Source: Deltaproteobacteria bacterium
GTDB lineage: Bacteria; Desulfobacterota; GWC2-55-46; DRQE01
Assembly: GCA_015492245.1 (NCBI GenBank)
Contig: WGFM01000025.1
Location: forward strand, 27,797-91,796
Length of the DNA: 64,000 nucleotides
Direction: 5' to 3'
Shown: positions 47,892 through 57,781 of the stretch, piece by piece
How the letters are laid out: each line of letters opens with the position of its first letter
How positions within the stretch are numbered: the stretch's first letter is position 1
Translations under genes and position numbers: made by a program
Notes under the pieces: model-generated
Seen by the model: only the letters and a program-made list of their open reading frames with translations
Told to the model about the DNA's origin: nothing
The model's database searches: none

Positions 47892-50270
47892 ATGAGAGGC
47901 TTATCACTATACACCAGAACACTCATAATAGTTCTTTTCATATTTGTGGTGGTAGTAGTTGTAGCCCTGGAGTGGGACTACATGGCTACGAAGAGACGCC
48001 TCATGGATGAACGGATAAGGGCAAGCGAAACCATAGCAAATATAATACTCTCTTCCATATATGTTGACATGATGGAAGGCAGGGCAGATATTGCACGCCA
48101 CCTTATAGAGACATTGAAGCAACAGAAAAAGCTCAAGAGATTACAGCTCATAAGAACAAATGGGGTTGAGGCAGCGTTCATGGACAACAGGACCATCAAC
48201 AATGTGAAAGAAAGGATAGGCTACATACTGCCGGAATGGCTCAGATCCCATCCCAGTGTGAAAAACAATGTTGCAGAAGGAATAACTGACAATTCTTTCA
48301 AGAAGGCTATGGAACTGTTCAAGAAGGACTGGAAACGAAGACCGATCCACTATGTGGAGGAAGACGGTGTCTCCTTCACATATCTTCAGCCTGTCTATGC
48401 CAAGAAGGAGTGTTTCTCCTGCCATACAGAAGGAGAGGCGAGGGGTATACTCATGGTTACCACCTCGCTCGATGACATACATGCCATGCTGTCAAAACAC
48501 CGTGAGTTCTCGATCCTTGCAGGCATATCCACCATAGCTGTGATAGGTTTTCTTCTGGCGTTCTTCCTGGAGAAGAATATTGTAAACCCGCTTAAGGCAA
48601 CAATCGATGTTATAAAGAAGATTATCAAGAAAGAGGGTGAAATAAAGGACAGGGTGGAGGTAAAGTCTCCTGACGAGATAGGAGAGCTTGCAAGTTATTT
48701 CAACCAGATGCTCGACATAATAGAGAAGCGAGACAGAGAGAACAGAGAGCTCATAAGCCTTATACAGAGAAGCCAGCGTGAGTGGGTTGCAACATTCGAT
48801 GCCATCCAGGACCTTATAGCCATACACGACAGGAACGGCATAATACTCAGGGCAAACAAGGCACTTGCCAGAAGGTTCAACACAGAGCCACAGGAGATTA
48901 TAGGAAGAAGATGCAAGGATGTGTTCCCCTGTGCCGATAATAAGGCCGTGCTGTGTCCAAAGCCAGAGGTGTTTCAGCAAGGCAGGGTTGTATCGTGCGA
49001 GCTGGATGACTCAAGCCTCGATGGCACATACAGTGTGACCGTCTTTCCAATATTTGGTGAGAATGGCGAGGTGGTGGCCGCTGTTCAGGTTGCAAGGGAT
49101 GTTACAAGAGAGAAGATGCTCAAGAGCCAACTCCTCCATTCGGAGAAGATGTCGAGCCTCGGAAAACTCGTTGCCGGCATAGCCCATGAAATCAACAACC
49201 CCCTTATGGGAATAACAGGGTTCTGCCAGCTGATAATGGACATGCCAGATGATAAGAATATCAAGGATGTGAGAGACAAGCTACAGAAGATATACCGCGA
49301 GGCCATAAGGACAACAAAGATAGTGCAGAAGCTTCTAACCTTTGCACGGGCGAGAAAACCAGAGAGAGGATACCACAACATAAACGATATACTGAAGGAT
49401 GTGCTCTCGCTAAGGGAATACTCCCTTAAGACGAGTAACATAAATATAGTTACAGAACTCGCCCGGGATCTGCCCTATACCATGGTGGACTACTACCAGT
49501 TCCAACAGGTGTTCATAAACCTCATAAACAACTCTGTTGATGCCATACTCTCGAAGGATCAGGAGGGCACCATCCATATAACCACCAGGACAGGCAGGAA
49601 CAGAACGATAGAGATAGCCTTTCGTGATACAGGGGCAGGGGTGCCGGAGGATATAATAGAAAAGGTCTTCGATCCATTCTTTACCACAAAAGAAAGCGGA
49701 AAGGGCACGGGCCTGGGGCTTTCGATAAGCTATGGTATAATAAAAGAGCACGGTGGCAGCATATACATAAGGAACCACGAAGATGGTGGGGCGGTGGTTA
49801 CCATATCTCTGCCCATTGTGGAAAAATACGAGACACATGAGCAAGGTATATACGCAGAGACACAGGGCAGGATTCCGGAACGCAACAGAAAGAACCTGCG
49901 AGTGCTGGTTGTTGATGATGAGGCGAGCATAAGGGAGGCCCTTTCCGATATGCTGTTAAAGCAGGGTTTTTCGGTGGAGACCGCAAGGGGTGGCAGCGAG
50001 GCCTTCATGATGCTCAAAAAGATGGATTTCTCCCTTATCATCGCAGATGTCAAGATGCCAGGCATGGACGGCAAAGAATTATACAAAAAGGTGGCAGAAA
50101 AATTCCCACACCTCAGACGAAAGTTCATACTCATAACAGGTGATGTGATAAGTGGTGATGTGAAAGAGTTCATAAAGGAGAAGAATCTGCCGAGTATAAC
50201 CAAACCTTTCAACATGTATGAGCTCGTTAACCTTATAGAACTCATACTTACACGGGGCATATCCCATTAG
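47892..50270 (+). CDS. membrane hybrid histidine kinase with a periplasmic CxxCH sensor
   Basis: The 792-residue protein has a transmembrane helix (residues 9-27), a periplasmic sensor (about 30-190) of the DUF3365/Tll0287-like kind with a heme c motif CFSCH at 174-178, a second helix (about 195-215), HAMP, a PAS domain (about 300-405), HisKA with phosphoacceptor His in [13 protein letters not shown], HATPase with [10 protein letters not shown] and GKGTGLGLS, and a C-terminal receiver (Asp in [13 protein letters not shown]). The heme probably senses redox state or a gas such as NO. No output regulator is adjacent. Heme attachment is inferred from the motif. Confidence 0.88.
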   Translation: MRGLSLYTRTLIIVLFIFVVVVVVALEWDYMATKRRLMDERIRASETIANIILSSIYVDMMEGRADIARHLIETLKQQKKLKRLQLIRTNGVEAAFMDNRTINNVKERIGYILPEWLRSHPSVKNNVAEGITDNSFKKAMELFKKDWKRRPIHYVEEDGVSFTYLQPVYAKKECFSCHTEGEARGILMVTTSLDDIHAMLSKHREFSILAGISTIAVIGFLLAFFLEKNIVNPLKATIDVIKKIIKKEGEIKDRVEVKSPDEIGELASYFNQMLDIIEKRDRENRELISLIQRSQREWVATFDAIQDLIAIHDRNGIILRANKALARRFNTEPQEIIGRRCKDVFPCADNKAVLCPKPEVFQQGRVVSCELDDSSLDGTYSVTVFPIFGENGEVVAAVQVARDVTREKMLKSQLLHSEKMSSLGKLVAGIAHEINNPLMGITGFCQLIMDMPDDKNIKDVRDKLQKIYREAIRTTKIVQKLLTFARARKPERGYHNINDILKDVLSLREYSLKTSNINIVTELARDLPYTMVDYYQFQQVFINLINNSVDAILSKDQEGTIHITTRTGRNRTIEIAFRDTGAGVPEDIIEKVFDPFFTTKESGKGTGLGLSISYGIIKEHGGSIYIRNHEDGGAVVTISLPIVEKYETHEQGIYAETQGRIPERNRKNLRVLVVDDEASIREALSDMLLKQGFSVETARGGSEAFMMLKKMDFSLIIADVKMPGMDGKELYKKVAEKFPHLRRKFILITGDVISGDVKEFIKEKNLPSITKPFNMYELVNLIELILTRGISH

Positions 50271-50279
50271 CAGCGCAAG

Positions 50280-50963
50280 GTGAGGATAACCGTGATAATA
50301 CCCGCATTGAACGAAGAAGAGGTGCTTGAAAGAAGCATCGAACATGTCCGTAAAGGTGTGAGCGACGATGTGGTGGATATTGTTGTTGCAGATGGAGGAA
50401 GCAGGGACAGGACCGTCGATATTGCACAGGGTCTTGGTGTAAGGGTTGTTAAGACAGGGCCTGGAAGAGGAAGTCAGATGGACAGGGCCGCAGAGCTTGC
50501 CACCACAGAGACACTCCTTTTCCTCCATGCCGATACCCTTCTTCCAGAAGGCTGGTATGATGCCATAAAGAGAGCACTTGAAGATAGAGACACCGTTGCC
50601 GGAGGATTTACACTCTCCATAGATTCGAACAGGTTCGCAGCCAGACTTGTAGAATGGGGTGCGGCACAGAGGACACGCCTTCTGGGGCTTGTCTACGGGG
50701 ACCAGGCCATATTCATAAGAACCCATGCATTCAAAAGGACAGGTGGGTTCAGAGGACTGCCGCTTCTCGAGGATGTGGACATTATAAGAAGGGTCAGGCA
50801 ACTGGGCAGGGTGGCCATTCTCAAAGAGAGGGTTCTGAGCTCTCCAAGAAGGTGGCAGAAGAGGGGTTACACGATAACAACCATACAGAACTGGCTGTGC
50901 CTTGCCCTTTACTATACAGGGGTCTCTCCACAAAGACTCTACAGGTGGTATTACAAAACTTAA
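50280..50963 (+). CDS. TIGR04283 family glycosyltransferase
   Basis: The 227-residue GT2-fold protein starts at GTG 50280 with RITVIIPALNEEEVLERSI, followed by VVDIVVADGGSRDRTVDIA, a DxD-like HADTLLPEGWYDAI and LLEDVDIIRRVRQLG. These fit the small family of glycosyltransferases (TIGR04283) often found with arsenic or selenosugar-like genes; none occur here. The acceptor is unknown. Confidence 0.85.
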   Translation: MRITVIIPALNEEEVLERSIEHVRKGVSDDVVDIVVADGGSRDRTVDIAQGLGVRVVKTGPGRGSQMDRAAELATTETLLFLHADTLLPEGWYDAIKRALEDRDTVAGGFTLSIDSNRFAARLVEWGAAQRTRLLGLVYGDQAIFIRTHAFKRTGGFRGLPLLEDVDIIRRVRQLGRVAILKERVLSSPRRWQKRGYTITTIQNWLCLALYYTGVSPQRLYRWYYKT

Positions 50964-50966
50964 ACG

Positions 50967-52319
50967 ATGAGGAGAGAGTATATGGAGTTCAAAAACACGG
51001 GAGAACTTTACGATGCACTGAAAGGGGTGGTGAAAAAGACGGGGGATGAGGTAGAGGTTGTTGACCCAGATGGTTTGAAGACAGGACTTCTGGAAAGAGT
51101 CGTGTATACGGCAGTCTTTGGTGAAGACGGGTGCAGGAAAGGGGCACGCTCTATCATAAAGGCATGTGCAGACAGGGTGGGCATAAGACATGCCTCCATA
51201 TACAGCCTTTATGAAAAGATGGGTCGTGGCCTGTGCGGTGGGTTCACGGTGCCGGCCATAAATATAAGGGGGCTCACATACGATGTGGCAAGGGCGGTTT
51301 TCAGAACAGCAAGGAGGCTCGATGCAGGAGCCTTCATATTCGAGATAGCAAGAAGCGAGATAGACTATACAGACCAGAACCCTGAAGAATACTCGACAGT
51401 GGTAATCGCTGCAGCCATAAGAGAAGGCTGGCAGGGGCCTGTGTTTCTGCAGGGTGATCACTACCAGGTAAAGCCTGCAAACTACAGGAAGGACAGAAAC
51501 GCAGAAATAAGAGCACTTAAAGAGCTTATAAGAGAGTCCATAGGGGCAGGTTTCTACAACATAGATATAGATGCCTCAACACTTGTGGACCTGGAGAAGG
51601 CAGATGTTACAAGCCAGCAGAGGCCAAACTTCGAGACAACCGCAGCGCTCACCCTGTTTGTAAGAGAGGAGGAGCCAGAGGGGGTTACAGTATCTGTAGG
51701 CGGAGAGATAGGTGAAGTGGGTGGAAAAAACTCCACAGAAGAGGAACTGCGTGCATTCATGGATGGCTATCTGGACATTCTGGGTGGAAAGGTGAAGGGC
51801 ATAAGCAAGATAAGTGTGCAGACAGGCACGACCCACGGAGGAGTGGTGCTTTCAGATGGCTCGATTGCAGAGGCAAAGGTGGATTTTCAGACCATCGAGA
51901 GGCTTTCAGAGGTTGCAAGAAAAGATTATGGGCTTGCAGGAGTGGTGCAGCACGGGGCAAGCACCCTGCCAGAGGATGCATTCCACATCTTCCCTGAAAA
52001 AGGCACCGCAGAGATACATCTTGCAACAGGCTTTCAGAACATGATATACGAAAGTCCTGCCTTCCCGAAAGAACTCAAAGAGGAGATATACTCATACCTC
52101 GTGGATAAACACTCATCAGAGAGAAAAGAAGGCGAGACAGAAGAACAACTGATCTACAAGACAAGAAAGAGGGCCTTCGGCCCATTCAAAAGAAAGCTCT
52201 GGAGTGTGCCAAGAGAAAGGATAGACCACATAGCAGGAGAGCTTGAAGAGCGGTTCCTCTTTCTTTTCAAAAAGCTGAATGTGGCAAACACACTGGATAT
52301 GGTGCGGGATACGGTGTAG
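50967..52319 (+). CDS. class II fructose-bisphosphate aldolase family protein
   Basis: The 450-residue protein is longer than standard class II aldolases (about 310-360). Zinc-site tracts are visible: FLQGDHYQV, GGEIGEVGGKN, QTGTTHGGVV and VQHGAST. Extra length lies at the N-terminus (about residues 1-75) and in the C-terminal helical tail. It may be the glycolytic aldolase of this organism or act on a related sugar phosphate. The nearest relatives I recall are long aldolases from thermophilic and anaerobic bacteria. Confidence 0.8.
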   Translation: MRREYMEFKNTGELYDALKGVVKKTGDEVEVVDPDGLKTGLLERVVYTAVFGEDGCRKGARSIIKACADRVGIRHASIYSLYEKMGRGLCGGFTVPAINIRGLTYDVARAVFRTARRLDAGAFIFEIARSEIDYTDQNPEEYSTVVIAAAIREGWQGPVFLQGDHYQVKPANYRKDRNAEIRALKELIRESIGAGFYNIDIDASTLVDLEKADVTSQQRPNFETTAALTLFVREEEPEGVTVSVGGEIGEVGGKNSTEEELRAFMDGYLDILGGKVKGISKISVQTGTTHGGVVLSDGSIAEAKVDFQTIERLSEVARKDYGLAGVVQHGASTLPEDAFHIFPEKGTAEIHLATGFQNMIYESPAFPKELKEEIYSYLVDKHSSERKEGETEEQLIYKTRKRAFGPFKRKLWSVPRERIDHIAGELEERFLFLFKKLNVANTLDMVRDTV

Positions 52320-52338
52320 AAAGAAAGTTCTTTCATAT

Positions 52339-52347
52339 GCTATAATA
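52339..52347 (+). promoter_or_regulatory. extended -10 promoter for efp
   Basis: TGCTATAAT is a perfect extended -10 element (TGn plus TATAAT) in the 61-bp gap before efp. No matching -35 is present at 16-18 bp, as expected for this promoter type. Start of transcription near 52354 would leave about 27 nt of leader with GGAGG. Confidence 0.6.
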
Positions 52348-52380
52348 TCTCAAAAAGTTCATGGAGGCAGCAAAAAGAAG

Positions 52381-52941
52381 ATGATAAACGCAACACAGTT
52401 GAGAGTTGGCATGACCATCGTATACAAGGATGTGCCCCATATAGTCATGAGTGTGCATCATCTCACACCGGGCAACAAGCGTGGGCTGGTGCAGACAAAA
52501 CTGAGGAACCTGAAGACAGGAAACTCCTATGAGCACAGGTTCCGCTCTGACGACAGGATAGAGCGTGCCATACTGGAAAGATGCGAGATGGAGTATCTCT
52601 ACAGCGAGGGCCCACACCACTACTTCATGAATACCGAGACCTACGAGCAGACAACCCTTGACGATGACATTATGGGCGAGAACCGTTACTACCTTGTGTC
52701 AAATGTCAAGTTCACCGTAGAGTTCTACGAGGGCAAGCCCGTTGGTGTGGAGCCACCAAAGGTGGTGGAGCTCAGGGTGGTGGAAACACCTCCCAACATA
52801 AAAGGTGCAACTGCTGCGGCAAGCCAGAAACCCGCAACCCTTGAGACAGGGCTTACACTCAATGTGCCCCCTTTCATAGAAAAGGGTGAGGTCATAAGGG
52901 TTGACGCATGGGAAAGAAAATACCTTGAGAGGGCAGGATAA
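52381..52941 (+). CDS. efp: elongation factor P
   Basis: EF-P relieves ribosome stalling at proline runs. The 186-residue protein has three OB-like domains; MINATQLRVGMTIVYKD is the standard start, so ATG 52381 is chosen over longer frames. The tip of domain I reads LTPGNKRGLVQTKLRN, so the residue at the usual modified Lys/Arg position is Asn, with Lys next to it. The C-terminal signature is LTLNVPPFIEKGEVIRVD. The Asn-tip class is known, as far as I recall, from some bacterial phyla. Confidence 0.94.
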   Translation: MINATQLRVGMTIVYKDVPHIVMSVHHLTPGNKRGLVQTKLRNLKTGNSYEHRFRSDDRIERAILERCEMEYLYSEGPHHYFMNTETYEQTTLDDDIMGENRYYLVSNVKFTVEFYEGKPVGVEPPKVVELRVVETPPNIKGATAAASQKPATLETGLTLNVPPFIEKGEVIRVDAWERKYLERAG

Positions 52942-52963
52942 GAGTAAAAAGGGTAGCCCCCAT

Positions 52964-54772
52964 GTGCCATCCATAGAAGAGAAGACAAGAAGGCTTCCCA
53001 CTTCACCCGGTGTGTACATGATGAAGGGAAGGGGTGGGAGTGTGCTCTATATCGGCAAGGCAAGGAACTTGAGGGCAAGGGTAAAGACCTACTTCCAGAC
53101 AACCCATGATAGAAGACACTTTGTGGATTTTCTCGTCTCAAAGGTTGTGGATATAGACTATATCATCACCTCCAACGAGAAAGAGGCCCTAATCCTTGAA
53201 GACACACTGCTCAAGAAATACAGGCCCAGATACAACATAAGACTCAAGGATGACAAGACCTATGTCAGCATCCGCATAACCACTCAGGAAGCATTCTCCC
53301 GCATACTCGTTACAAGACAGATAAGAGAGGATGGGGCAAGGTATTTCGGCCCCTATGCCTCGGCAAAGATGGTGAGGGATACGATAAAATTCTTAAGAAG
53401 GGTCTTTCCGCTGCGGGTCTGTCCTCCACATGAGTTCAGAAACAGAAGCAGGCCCTGTATAGACTACCAGCTTGGCCTGTGCAGTGCACCCTGTGTGGGC
53501 CATATAACGGAGGAGGCCTACAGGGAGCTCGTTGAAGGCGCTGTTATGTTCCTTGAGGGCAGAACCCCCGAGCTCATAGAGAGCCTCGAGCGGAAGATGT
53601 TCGAGCTTTCAGACCGCGAGGAGTTCGAAGAGGCAGCAAGGCTACGCGATAGAATCCACTCCATAGAGACAACACTTGAAGAGCAGAAGGTTGTAACCCA
53701 CAGCCCCCGCAACCAGGATGTCTTCGGGCTGTATAAGAAAGACGGCATCCTTTCCATGGTCTCACTCGTCATAAGAGATGGCAGGCTTGTGAGCACAAGA
53801 GAGTTTGTGCTAAAAGACACGGGCATGCCAGCCGAAGAACTGCTTGGCTCACTTCTTGCACAATTCTACAGAAGGCAGGATGTATCCATACCACATGAGG
53901 TGCTGCTGCCAGTAAAGATAGATGGCATGGAGGCGATGGCCCAGTACCTGAAAGAAAGAAGTGGCAGGGCTGTAAACCTTAAGGTGGCAACCACAGAAGA
54001 AGACAGAAGGCTTGTTGAGCTTGCCACGATTAACGCAAAGGAGGCGATAAGAAAGAAAGAGTCTGTTGTGGCCAGCCCCCTTGAGGAGCTAAGGAAGAGA
54101 TTGCGACTTAAAAATACCCCCCATACGATAGAGGCCTTCGATATATCCTCCATGGCAGGCAGAGAGGCGGTGGGTGCGATGGTTACATTCAGGGATGGAA
54201 GGGCCGACAAGAACCACTACAGGCTCTACAGGATTAGGCTTGCCAGCAGGCCCGATGACTATGCCATGCTCGAAGAGGTGTTCAGAAGAAGATACTCGAA
54301 AGACGAACCACCACTGCCACAGCTCATAGTGGTGGACGGGGGGCGCGGCCAGCTGAGTGTTGCAACAGGGGTGCTTGAAGGCCTGGGTATAGAAGGGGTG
54401 GATGTTGTAGCACTTGCAAAGGAGCGGAACTCAAGGGTTGATAGAAGAAAGGGTGAGAGGGTCTATCTTCAGGGGGTAAAGGACCCGGTGGTGTTGAGAG
54501 AGGGCACAAAGGGAGAGCTGCTTCTTGAACATATAAGGGACGAGGTGCATCGGTTCGCCATAGGGTATCACAGAAAGCTTCGAAAAAGACGCCTGGGTTC
54601 TGTGCTCGAAGAGGTGCCAGGGGTGGGCGAGAAGAGACGAAAACTCCTTTTCGAACACTTCGGAGACATTGAGGCCATAAAGAAGGCCACCATGGAAGAG
54701 CTCACAGCGGTAAGGGGAATAACAGAGGATATTGCAAGGGCTATAAAAGAGAGATTGGCCTCCCTGTGTTGA
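52964..54772 (+). CDS. uvrC: excinuclease ABC subunit C
   Basis: UvrC makes both incisions in nucleotide excision repair. The N-terminal GIY-YIG nuclease shows SPGVYMMKGRGGSVLYIGKARNL, the Cys-rich region CPPHEFRNRSRPCIDYQLGLCSAPC is split by short loops, then UvrB-binding UVR (EEFEEAARLRDRI), the RNase H-like nuclease (EAFDISSMAG, VVDGGRGQLS) and a C-terminal HhH2. GTG 52964 fits the usual N-terminus; in-frame TTG at 52901 or 52925 would overlap or follow efp more closely. Length from 52964 is 602 residues. Confidence 0.94.
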   Translation: MPSIEEKTRRLPTSPGVYMMKGRGGSVLYIGKARNLRARVKTYFQTTHDRRHFVDFLVSKVVDIDYIITSNEKEALILEDTLLKKYRPRYNIRLKDDKTYVSIRITTQEAFSRILVTRQIREDGARYFGPYASAKMVRDTIKFLRRVFPLRVCPPHEFRNRSRPCIDYQLGLCSAPCVGHITEEAYRELVEGAVMFLEGRTPELIESLERKMFELSDREEFEEAARLRDRIHSIETTLEEQKVVTHSPRNQDVFGLYKKDGILSMVSLVIRDGRLVSTREFVLKDTGMPAEELLGSLLAQFYRRQDVSIPHEVLLPVKIDGMEAMAQYLKERSGRAVNLKVATTEEDRRLVELATINAKEAIRKKESVVASPLEELRKRLRLKNTPHTIEAFDISSMAGREAVGAMVTFRDGRADKNHYRLYRIRLASRPDDYAMLEEVFRRRYSKDEPPLPQLIVVDGGRGQLSVATGVLEGLGIEGVDVVALAKERNSRVDRRKGERVYLQGVKDPVVLREGTKGELLLEHIRDEVHRFAIGYHRKLRKRRLGSVLEEVPGVGEKRRKLLFEHFGDIEAIKKATMEELTAVRGITEDIARAIKERLASLC

Positions 54773-57120
54773 GAGAACGCCCCCTTATTCCATTAACCAT
54801 ACTCTTTATCGCAGGAATAACCACAGGGTATTATCTTGATTCAGGGCTCCTCTGGATTACCATGGCCACGGGGCTTTCTGTTGCAACAGTTTCTGTTCTG
54901 CTTGTTGCGGGCAGAAGCCATTATTTTCTTTCCCTCCTACCATTCTTCTTTCTCGGGATGCTGTTTGTAAAGCCACTTGTTCTGCCACCATCGAAGCTCA
55001 ATATAGTCAACTTCATAGATGGCTCACCCAGAACAGTTGAGGCTGCGGTGCGCACCATCAAGGGCAGAGATGAAAGGACTCTTAAGGTCGTGGTGGATGC
55101 AAGGGCTGTGCTTAAGGGCAGAAGGTGGCAGCCCGTAGAGGGTGGGATTGTTCTCAAGATAGAGGGCACAGTTGCACCCAAAAGGGGTGATATTGTAAGG
55201 TTCAAGGCAAGACTTAAAGAGATAAGGAATTTTTCCAACCCGGGTGGGTTCGACTACCGCTGGTACATGAGAAGACAGGCCGTATATGCAAGGGGCTATG
55301 TTAAAGAGGGTGGACTCACCGTTGTAGCGGAGGCGAAAGGGGGTGGGCTTGAGCACTTAAGAGGCTCGCTTATAGAGGGGCTTTCCGGCATGGGACTTGA
55401 AAACCATGGCATAATAAAGGCCCTTAGTCTGGGATATAGAGCCGATATACCGGAGGATGTGATGGATGCCTTCCGGAAGACCTCCACCGCACACCTTTTT
55501 GCCATATCAGGACTCCATGTGGGGTTTGTTGTCTATATCTTCTATGGGGTCTTCATCTGGCTTCTTAAAAGGTGGGAAAGAGTTATGCTTGCCATAAACA
55601 TAAGAAAGCTCGCCCTTGTTCTGGCATTTATACCTGCATTCTTTTATGCTGCCCTTTCGGGGTTCCAGCTTTCAACTGTAAGGGCCACCATAATGGTGGG
55701 TATATTTGTTGTGTTATTTGCTGCAGGCAGGGTCAGGGATCTTTACAGTGCCCTTTCTCTGGCAGCACTCCTTATACTCGCCTTTCTGCCAGGTTCTCTG
55801 TGGGATGTGGGTTTCCAGCTCTCTTTCATGGCAGTGCTTTCCATAATATACCTTACACCAAAGTTGTGCAGGGGCATATACAGCTCCGAGGAGCGTCCTG
55901 CAATGGGCAGGAGGGTGTGGCTCTTCTTGGTGGTTACCATGGCTGCCATGGCTGGCACATACCCCATACTGATGTATCACTTCAAAACCCTTTCTCTTTC
56001 CGGTATAGTGGCGAACCCTCTGGTGGTGCCTGTTGTGGGGTTTGTGGTAATACCACTTAGCCTTGCTGCAACGGTGGTAAAGAGTTTTTCAGATACAGCG
56101 GCATATATGCTCTACAGCGGGGCAGACCTGGTGCTCACCCAGGTTGTATGGTTTGTGGGGTGGCTTGCAGGCCTGCCCGGCTCATCCATGAGAACAGCAC
56201 GGCCAACTCTGTACGAGCTTGGGCTTATATATGGGATGGTGTTCAGCCTTCCACTTGTTTTGAGAAAGGGAAGGAGGGCTCTGCCACTCCTTTTTGTGGC
56301 AGCCCTCGTTGTGTTGCAGCTCTGGTGGGGCCTGAAGGCCCATACAAGAGATGAGCTTACAGTTACATTCCTGAGCGTTGGCCACGGTGATGCGGCTGTA
56401 GTCGAGTTGCCAGGGGGAAAGACCATGGTGATAGATGGTGGTGGGTTCTACGGAAGTTTCGATACAGGCCGTCTTGTCTCCGACTTTTTGAGATACAGAA
56501 AGACAACCCGCATAGATTATGTCCTGTTGAGCCATGCCCAGCGAGACCACATGGGAGGGCTCAAAACGGTGGTGGAGGAGTTCCGCCCCCGTGAGTTCTG
56601 GTGGAATGGCACAGGAGAGCTCGATGAAGGGCTTGAAGAGGCACTCGGAAGGGCCAACACAAGGGTCATAAGGCTCGATGCAACCAGTGGTGCAAGGGTC
56701 ATAGAGGGGGTGAGGTTTGACTTCCTCCATCCAGAAAGGGCTGGCACAGGGGGCGATGTGAACGAACAATCGCTCGTTGTGCTCATAGAGTATGGCCAAA
56801 GAAGGTTCCTCTTTACAGGGGATATTGGAAGGGGCACAGAGAGAAGACTTCTTCAGGAAGATATAAGGGCAGATGTGCTGAAGGTTCCACACCATGGGAG
56901 CAGGAACTCTGCCTCCAGCAGGTTCCTCGAAAGGGTAAATCCCCTTGTGGCCGTCATATCGGCCGATGCCTACGGGAGGCTACCCCACAGGGATACCCTG
57001 AGAAGGCTTGAGGCCATCCATACAGAGGTGTTCCGCACATCTACGGATGGAGCCATTACTGTAACCACCGATGGCAGAGGTCTTGAGGTGAAAACATGTT
57101 TGACCGGGAAAACCTTATAG
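54766..57120 (+). CDS. comEC: ComEC/Rec2 family DNA uptake channel
   Basis: ComEC is the inner membrane channel for transforming DNA. The 784-residue protein has N-terminal helices, a DUF4131 region, the Competence domain with many transmembrane segments (about residues 210-500, including LFAISGLHVGFV) and a C-terminal metallo-beta-lactamase domain (FLSVGHGDAAVVELPGG, VLLSHAQRDHMGGLKTV, HHGSRNS). GTG 54766 overlaps the uvrC stop. With dprA it suggests natural competence. Confidence 0.92.
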   Translation: MLRERPLIPLTILFIAGITTGYYLDSGLLWITMATGLSVATVSVLLVAGRSHYFLSLLPFFFLGMLFVKPLVLPPSKLNIVNFIDGSPRTVEAAVRTIKGRDERTLKVVVDARAVLKGRRWQPVEGGIVLKIEGTVAPKRGDIVRFKARLKEIRNFSNPGGFDYRWYMRRQAVYARGYVKEGGLTVVAEAKGGGLEHLRGSLIEGLSGMGLENHGIIKALSLGYRADIPEDVMDAFRKTSTAHLFAISGLHVGFVVYIFYGVFIWLLKRWERVMLAINIRKLALVLAFIPAFFYAALSGFQLSTVRATIMVGIFVVLFAAGRVRDLYSALSLAALLILAFLPGSLWDVGFQLSFMAVLSIIYLTPKLCRGIYSSEERPAMGRRVWLFLVVTMAAMAGTYPILMYHFKTLSLSGIVANPLVVPVVGFVVIPLSLAATVVKSFSDTAAYMLYSGADLVLTQVVWFVGWLAGLPGSSMRTARPTLYELGLIYGMVFSLPLVLRKGRRALPLLFVAALVVLQLWWGLKAHTRDELTVTFLSVGHGDAAVVELPGGKTMVIDGGGFYGSFDTGRLVSDFLRYRKTTRIDYVLLSHAQRDHMGGLKTVVEEFRPREFWWNGTGELDEGLEEALGRANTRVIRLDATSGARVIEGVRFDFLHPERAGTGGDVNEQSLVVLIEYGQRRFLFTGDIGRGTERRLLQEDIRADVLKVPHHGSRNSASSRFLERVNPLVAVISADAYGRLPHRDTLRRLEAIHTEVFRTSTDGAITVTTDGRGLEVKTCLTGKTL

Positions 57121-57136
57121 GTTATACTCTGAAATC

Positions 57137-57664
57137 ATGAGGGTTGCGCTGATTATCGTTGCAATACTGCTTGTCTCTTGGCCTTCCCAGGCCACCATAT
57201 ACTACTGGACTGACGAAAAGGGTGTGGTGCATATGACCGACAATCTCAAGGATGTTCCCGAAAGATACAGGGGCAAGACGAAGAAGATAGAGGAGACCAT
57301 GGAAGAAGAGTTGGAGCCAACCGAACGGATAGGCCCTGCCCCCGCACCTTCTGTTGGCCCAGAGGATGAACGACTTTATGGCGGCCAGAGTCTCGAGTGG
57401 TGGAAGGATAGATTCGTTGCAAAGAGAAGACAGCTTGCCAACATAAGGCGCGCATACGAACAGAAGAAACGCTTCGTAGAGGTCTTCGAGAAGGGCAGGC
57501 AGTTCGGCAAGACCTTTACGGACGAAGAGATAGAAACATACAGACAGTACAAAGAGGAACTTGCGGAGCTGGAGCAGGCCCTCAAGAAGGCCGAAGAAGA
57601 GATGGAAGAGCTCAAACGCAGGGCAAGGTTCCACGGGGTGCCAAGAAGTATAAGAGGGGAATAG
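57137..57664 (+). CDS. secreted DUF4124 domain protein
   Basis: The 175-residue precursor has a signal peptide (residues 1-18) and a DUF4124 domain directly after it (TIYYWTDEKGVVHMTDNLKDVP), then a Pro-rich linker and a long charged coiled coil (about residues 90-165). The function of DUF4124 is unknown. It lies 16 bp after comEC and is the last gene before the operator region of the polysaccharide locus. Confidence 0.82.
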   Translation: MRVALIIVAILLVSWPSQATIYYWTDEKGVVHMTDNLKDVPERYRGKTKKIEETMEEELEPTERIGPAPAPSVGPEDERLYGGQSLEWWKDRFVAKRRQLANIRRAYEQKKRFVEVFEKGRQFGKTFTDEEIETYRQYKEELAELEQALKKAEEEMEELKRRARFHGVPRSIRGE

Positions 57665-57679
57665 GATAGGCCTGCCACC

Positions 57680-57700
57680 AATGTTCAACTTTTGAACATT
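57680..57700 (+). promoter_or_regulatory. operator palindrome O1 (GTTCA-N5-TGAAC)
   Basis: A perfect inverted repeat with 9-bp arms and a 3-bp centre, with core GTTCA at 57683-57687 and TGAAC at 57693-57697. It is the first of three copies with the same core and spacing in front of the winged-helix regulator. It starts 16 bp after the DUF4124 stop codon. Confidence 0.75.
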
Positions 57701-57726
57701 CTATCCATATACAATCCTTATAACTT

Positions 57727-57749
57727 TTTTGTTCATCATGTGAACAAAA
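57727..57749 (+). promoter_or_regulatory. operator palindrome O2 (GTTCA-N5-TGAAC)
   Basis: A perfect inverted repeat with 9-bp arms and a 5-bp centre, core GTTCA at 57731-57735 and TGAAC at 57741-57745. It ends 3 bp upstream of the -35 element and its core starts 48 bp after that of the first copy. Confidence 0.8.
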
Positions 57750-57752
57750 GCC

Positions 57753-57781
57753 TTGACATCAGGGGGCTGCGATGATATGTT
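57753..57781 (+). promoter_or_regulatory. sigma70-type promoter for the winged-helix regulator
   Basis: TTGACA at 57753-57758 and TATGTT at 57776-57781 are 17 bp apart. The -10 overlaps the third operator. Counting 7 bp from the -10 puts the transcript start at the A of ATG 57788, so the mRNA may be leaderless. Confidence 0.7.

Noticed and set aside
50280..50963. Arsenic or selenosugar function for the TIGR04283 glycosyltransferase
   Set aside because: No ars genes, selenium genes or TIGR04282 partner lie nearby, so only the family name is kept.
50079..51461. Long open frame on the minus strand (460 codons) across the kinase, glycosyltransferase and aldolase genes
   Set aside because: It runs antisense to three well-supported genes, has no recognisable domain and is rich in Cys, His and Tyr, as expected from the complement of this codon use.
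52279..52380. N-terminal extension of EF-P beginning at 52279
   Set aside because: The extension overlaps the aldolase gene and contains the extended -10 promoter; the EF-P family starts at ATG 52381.
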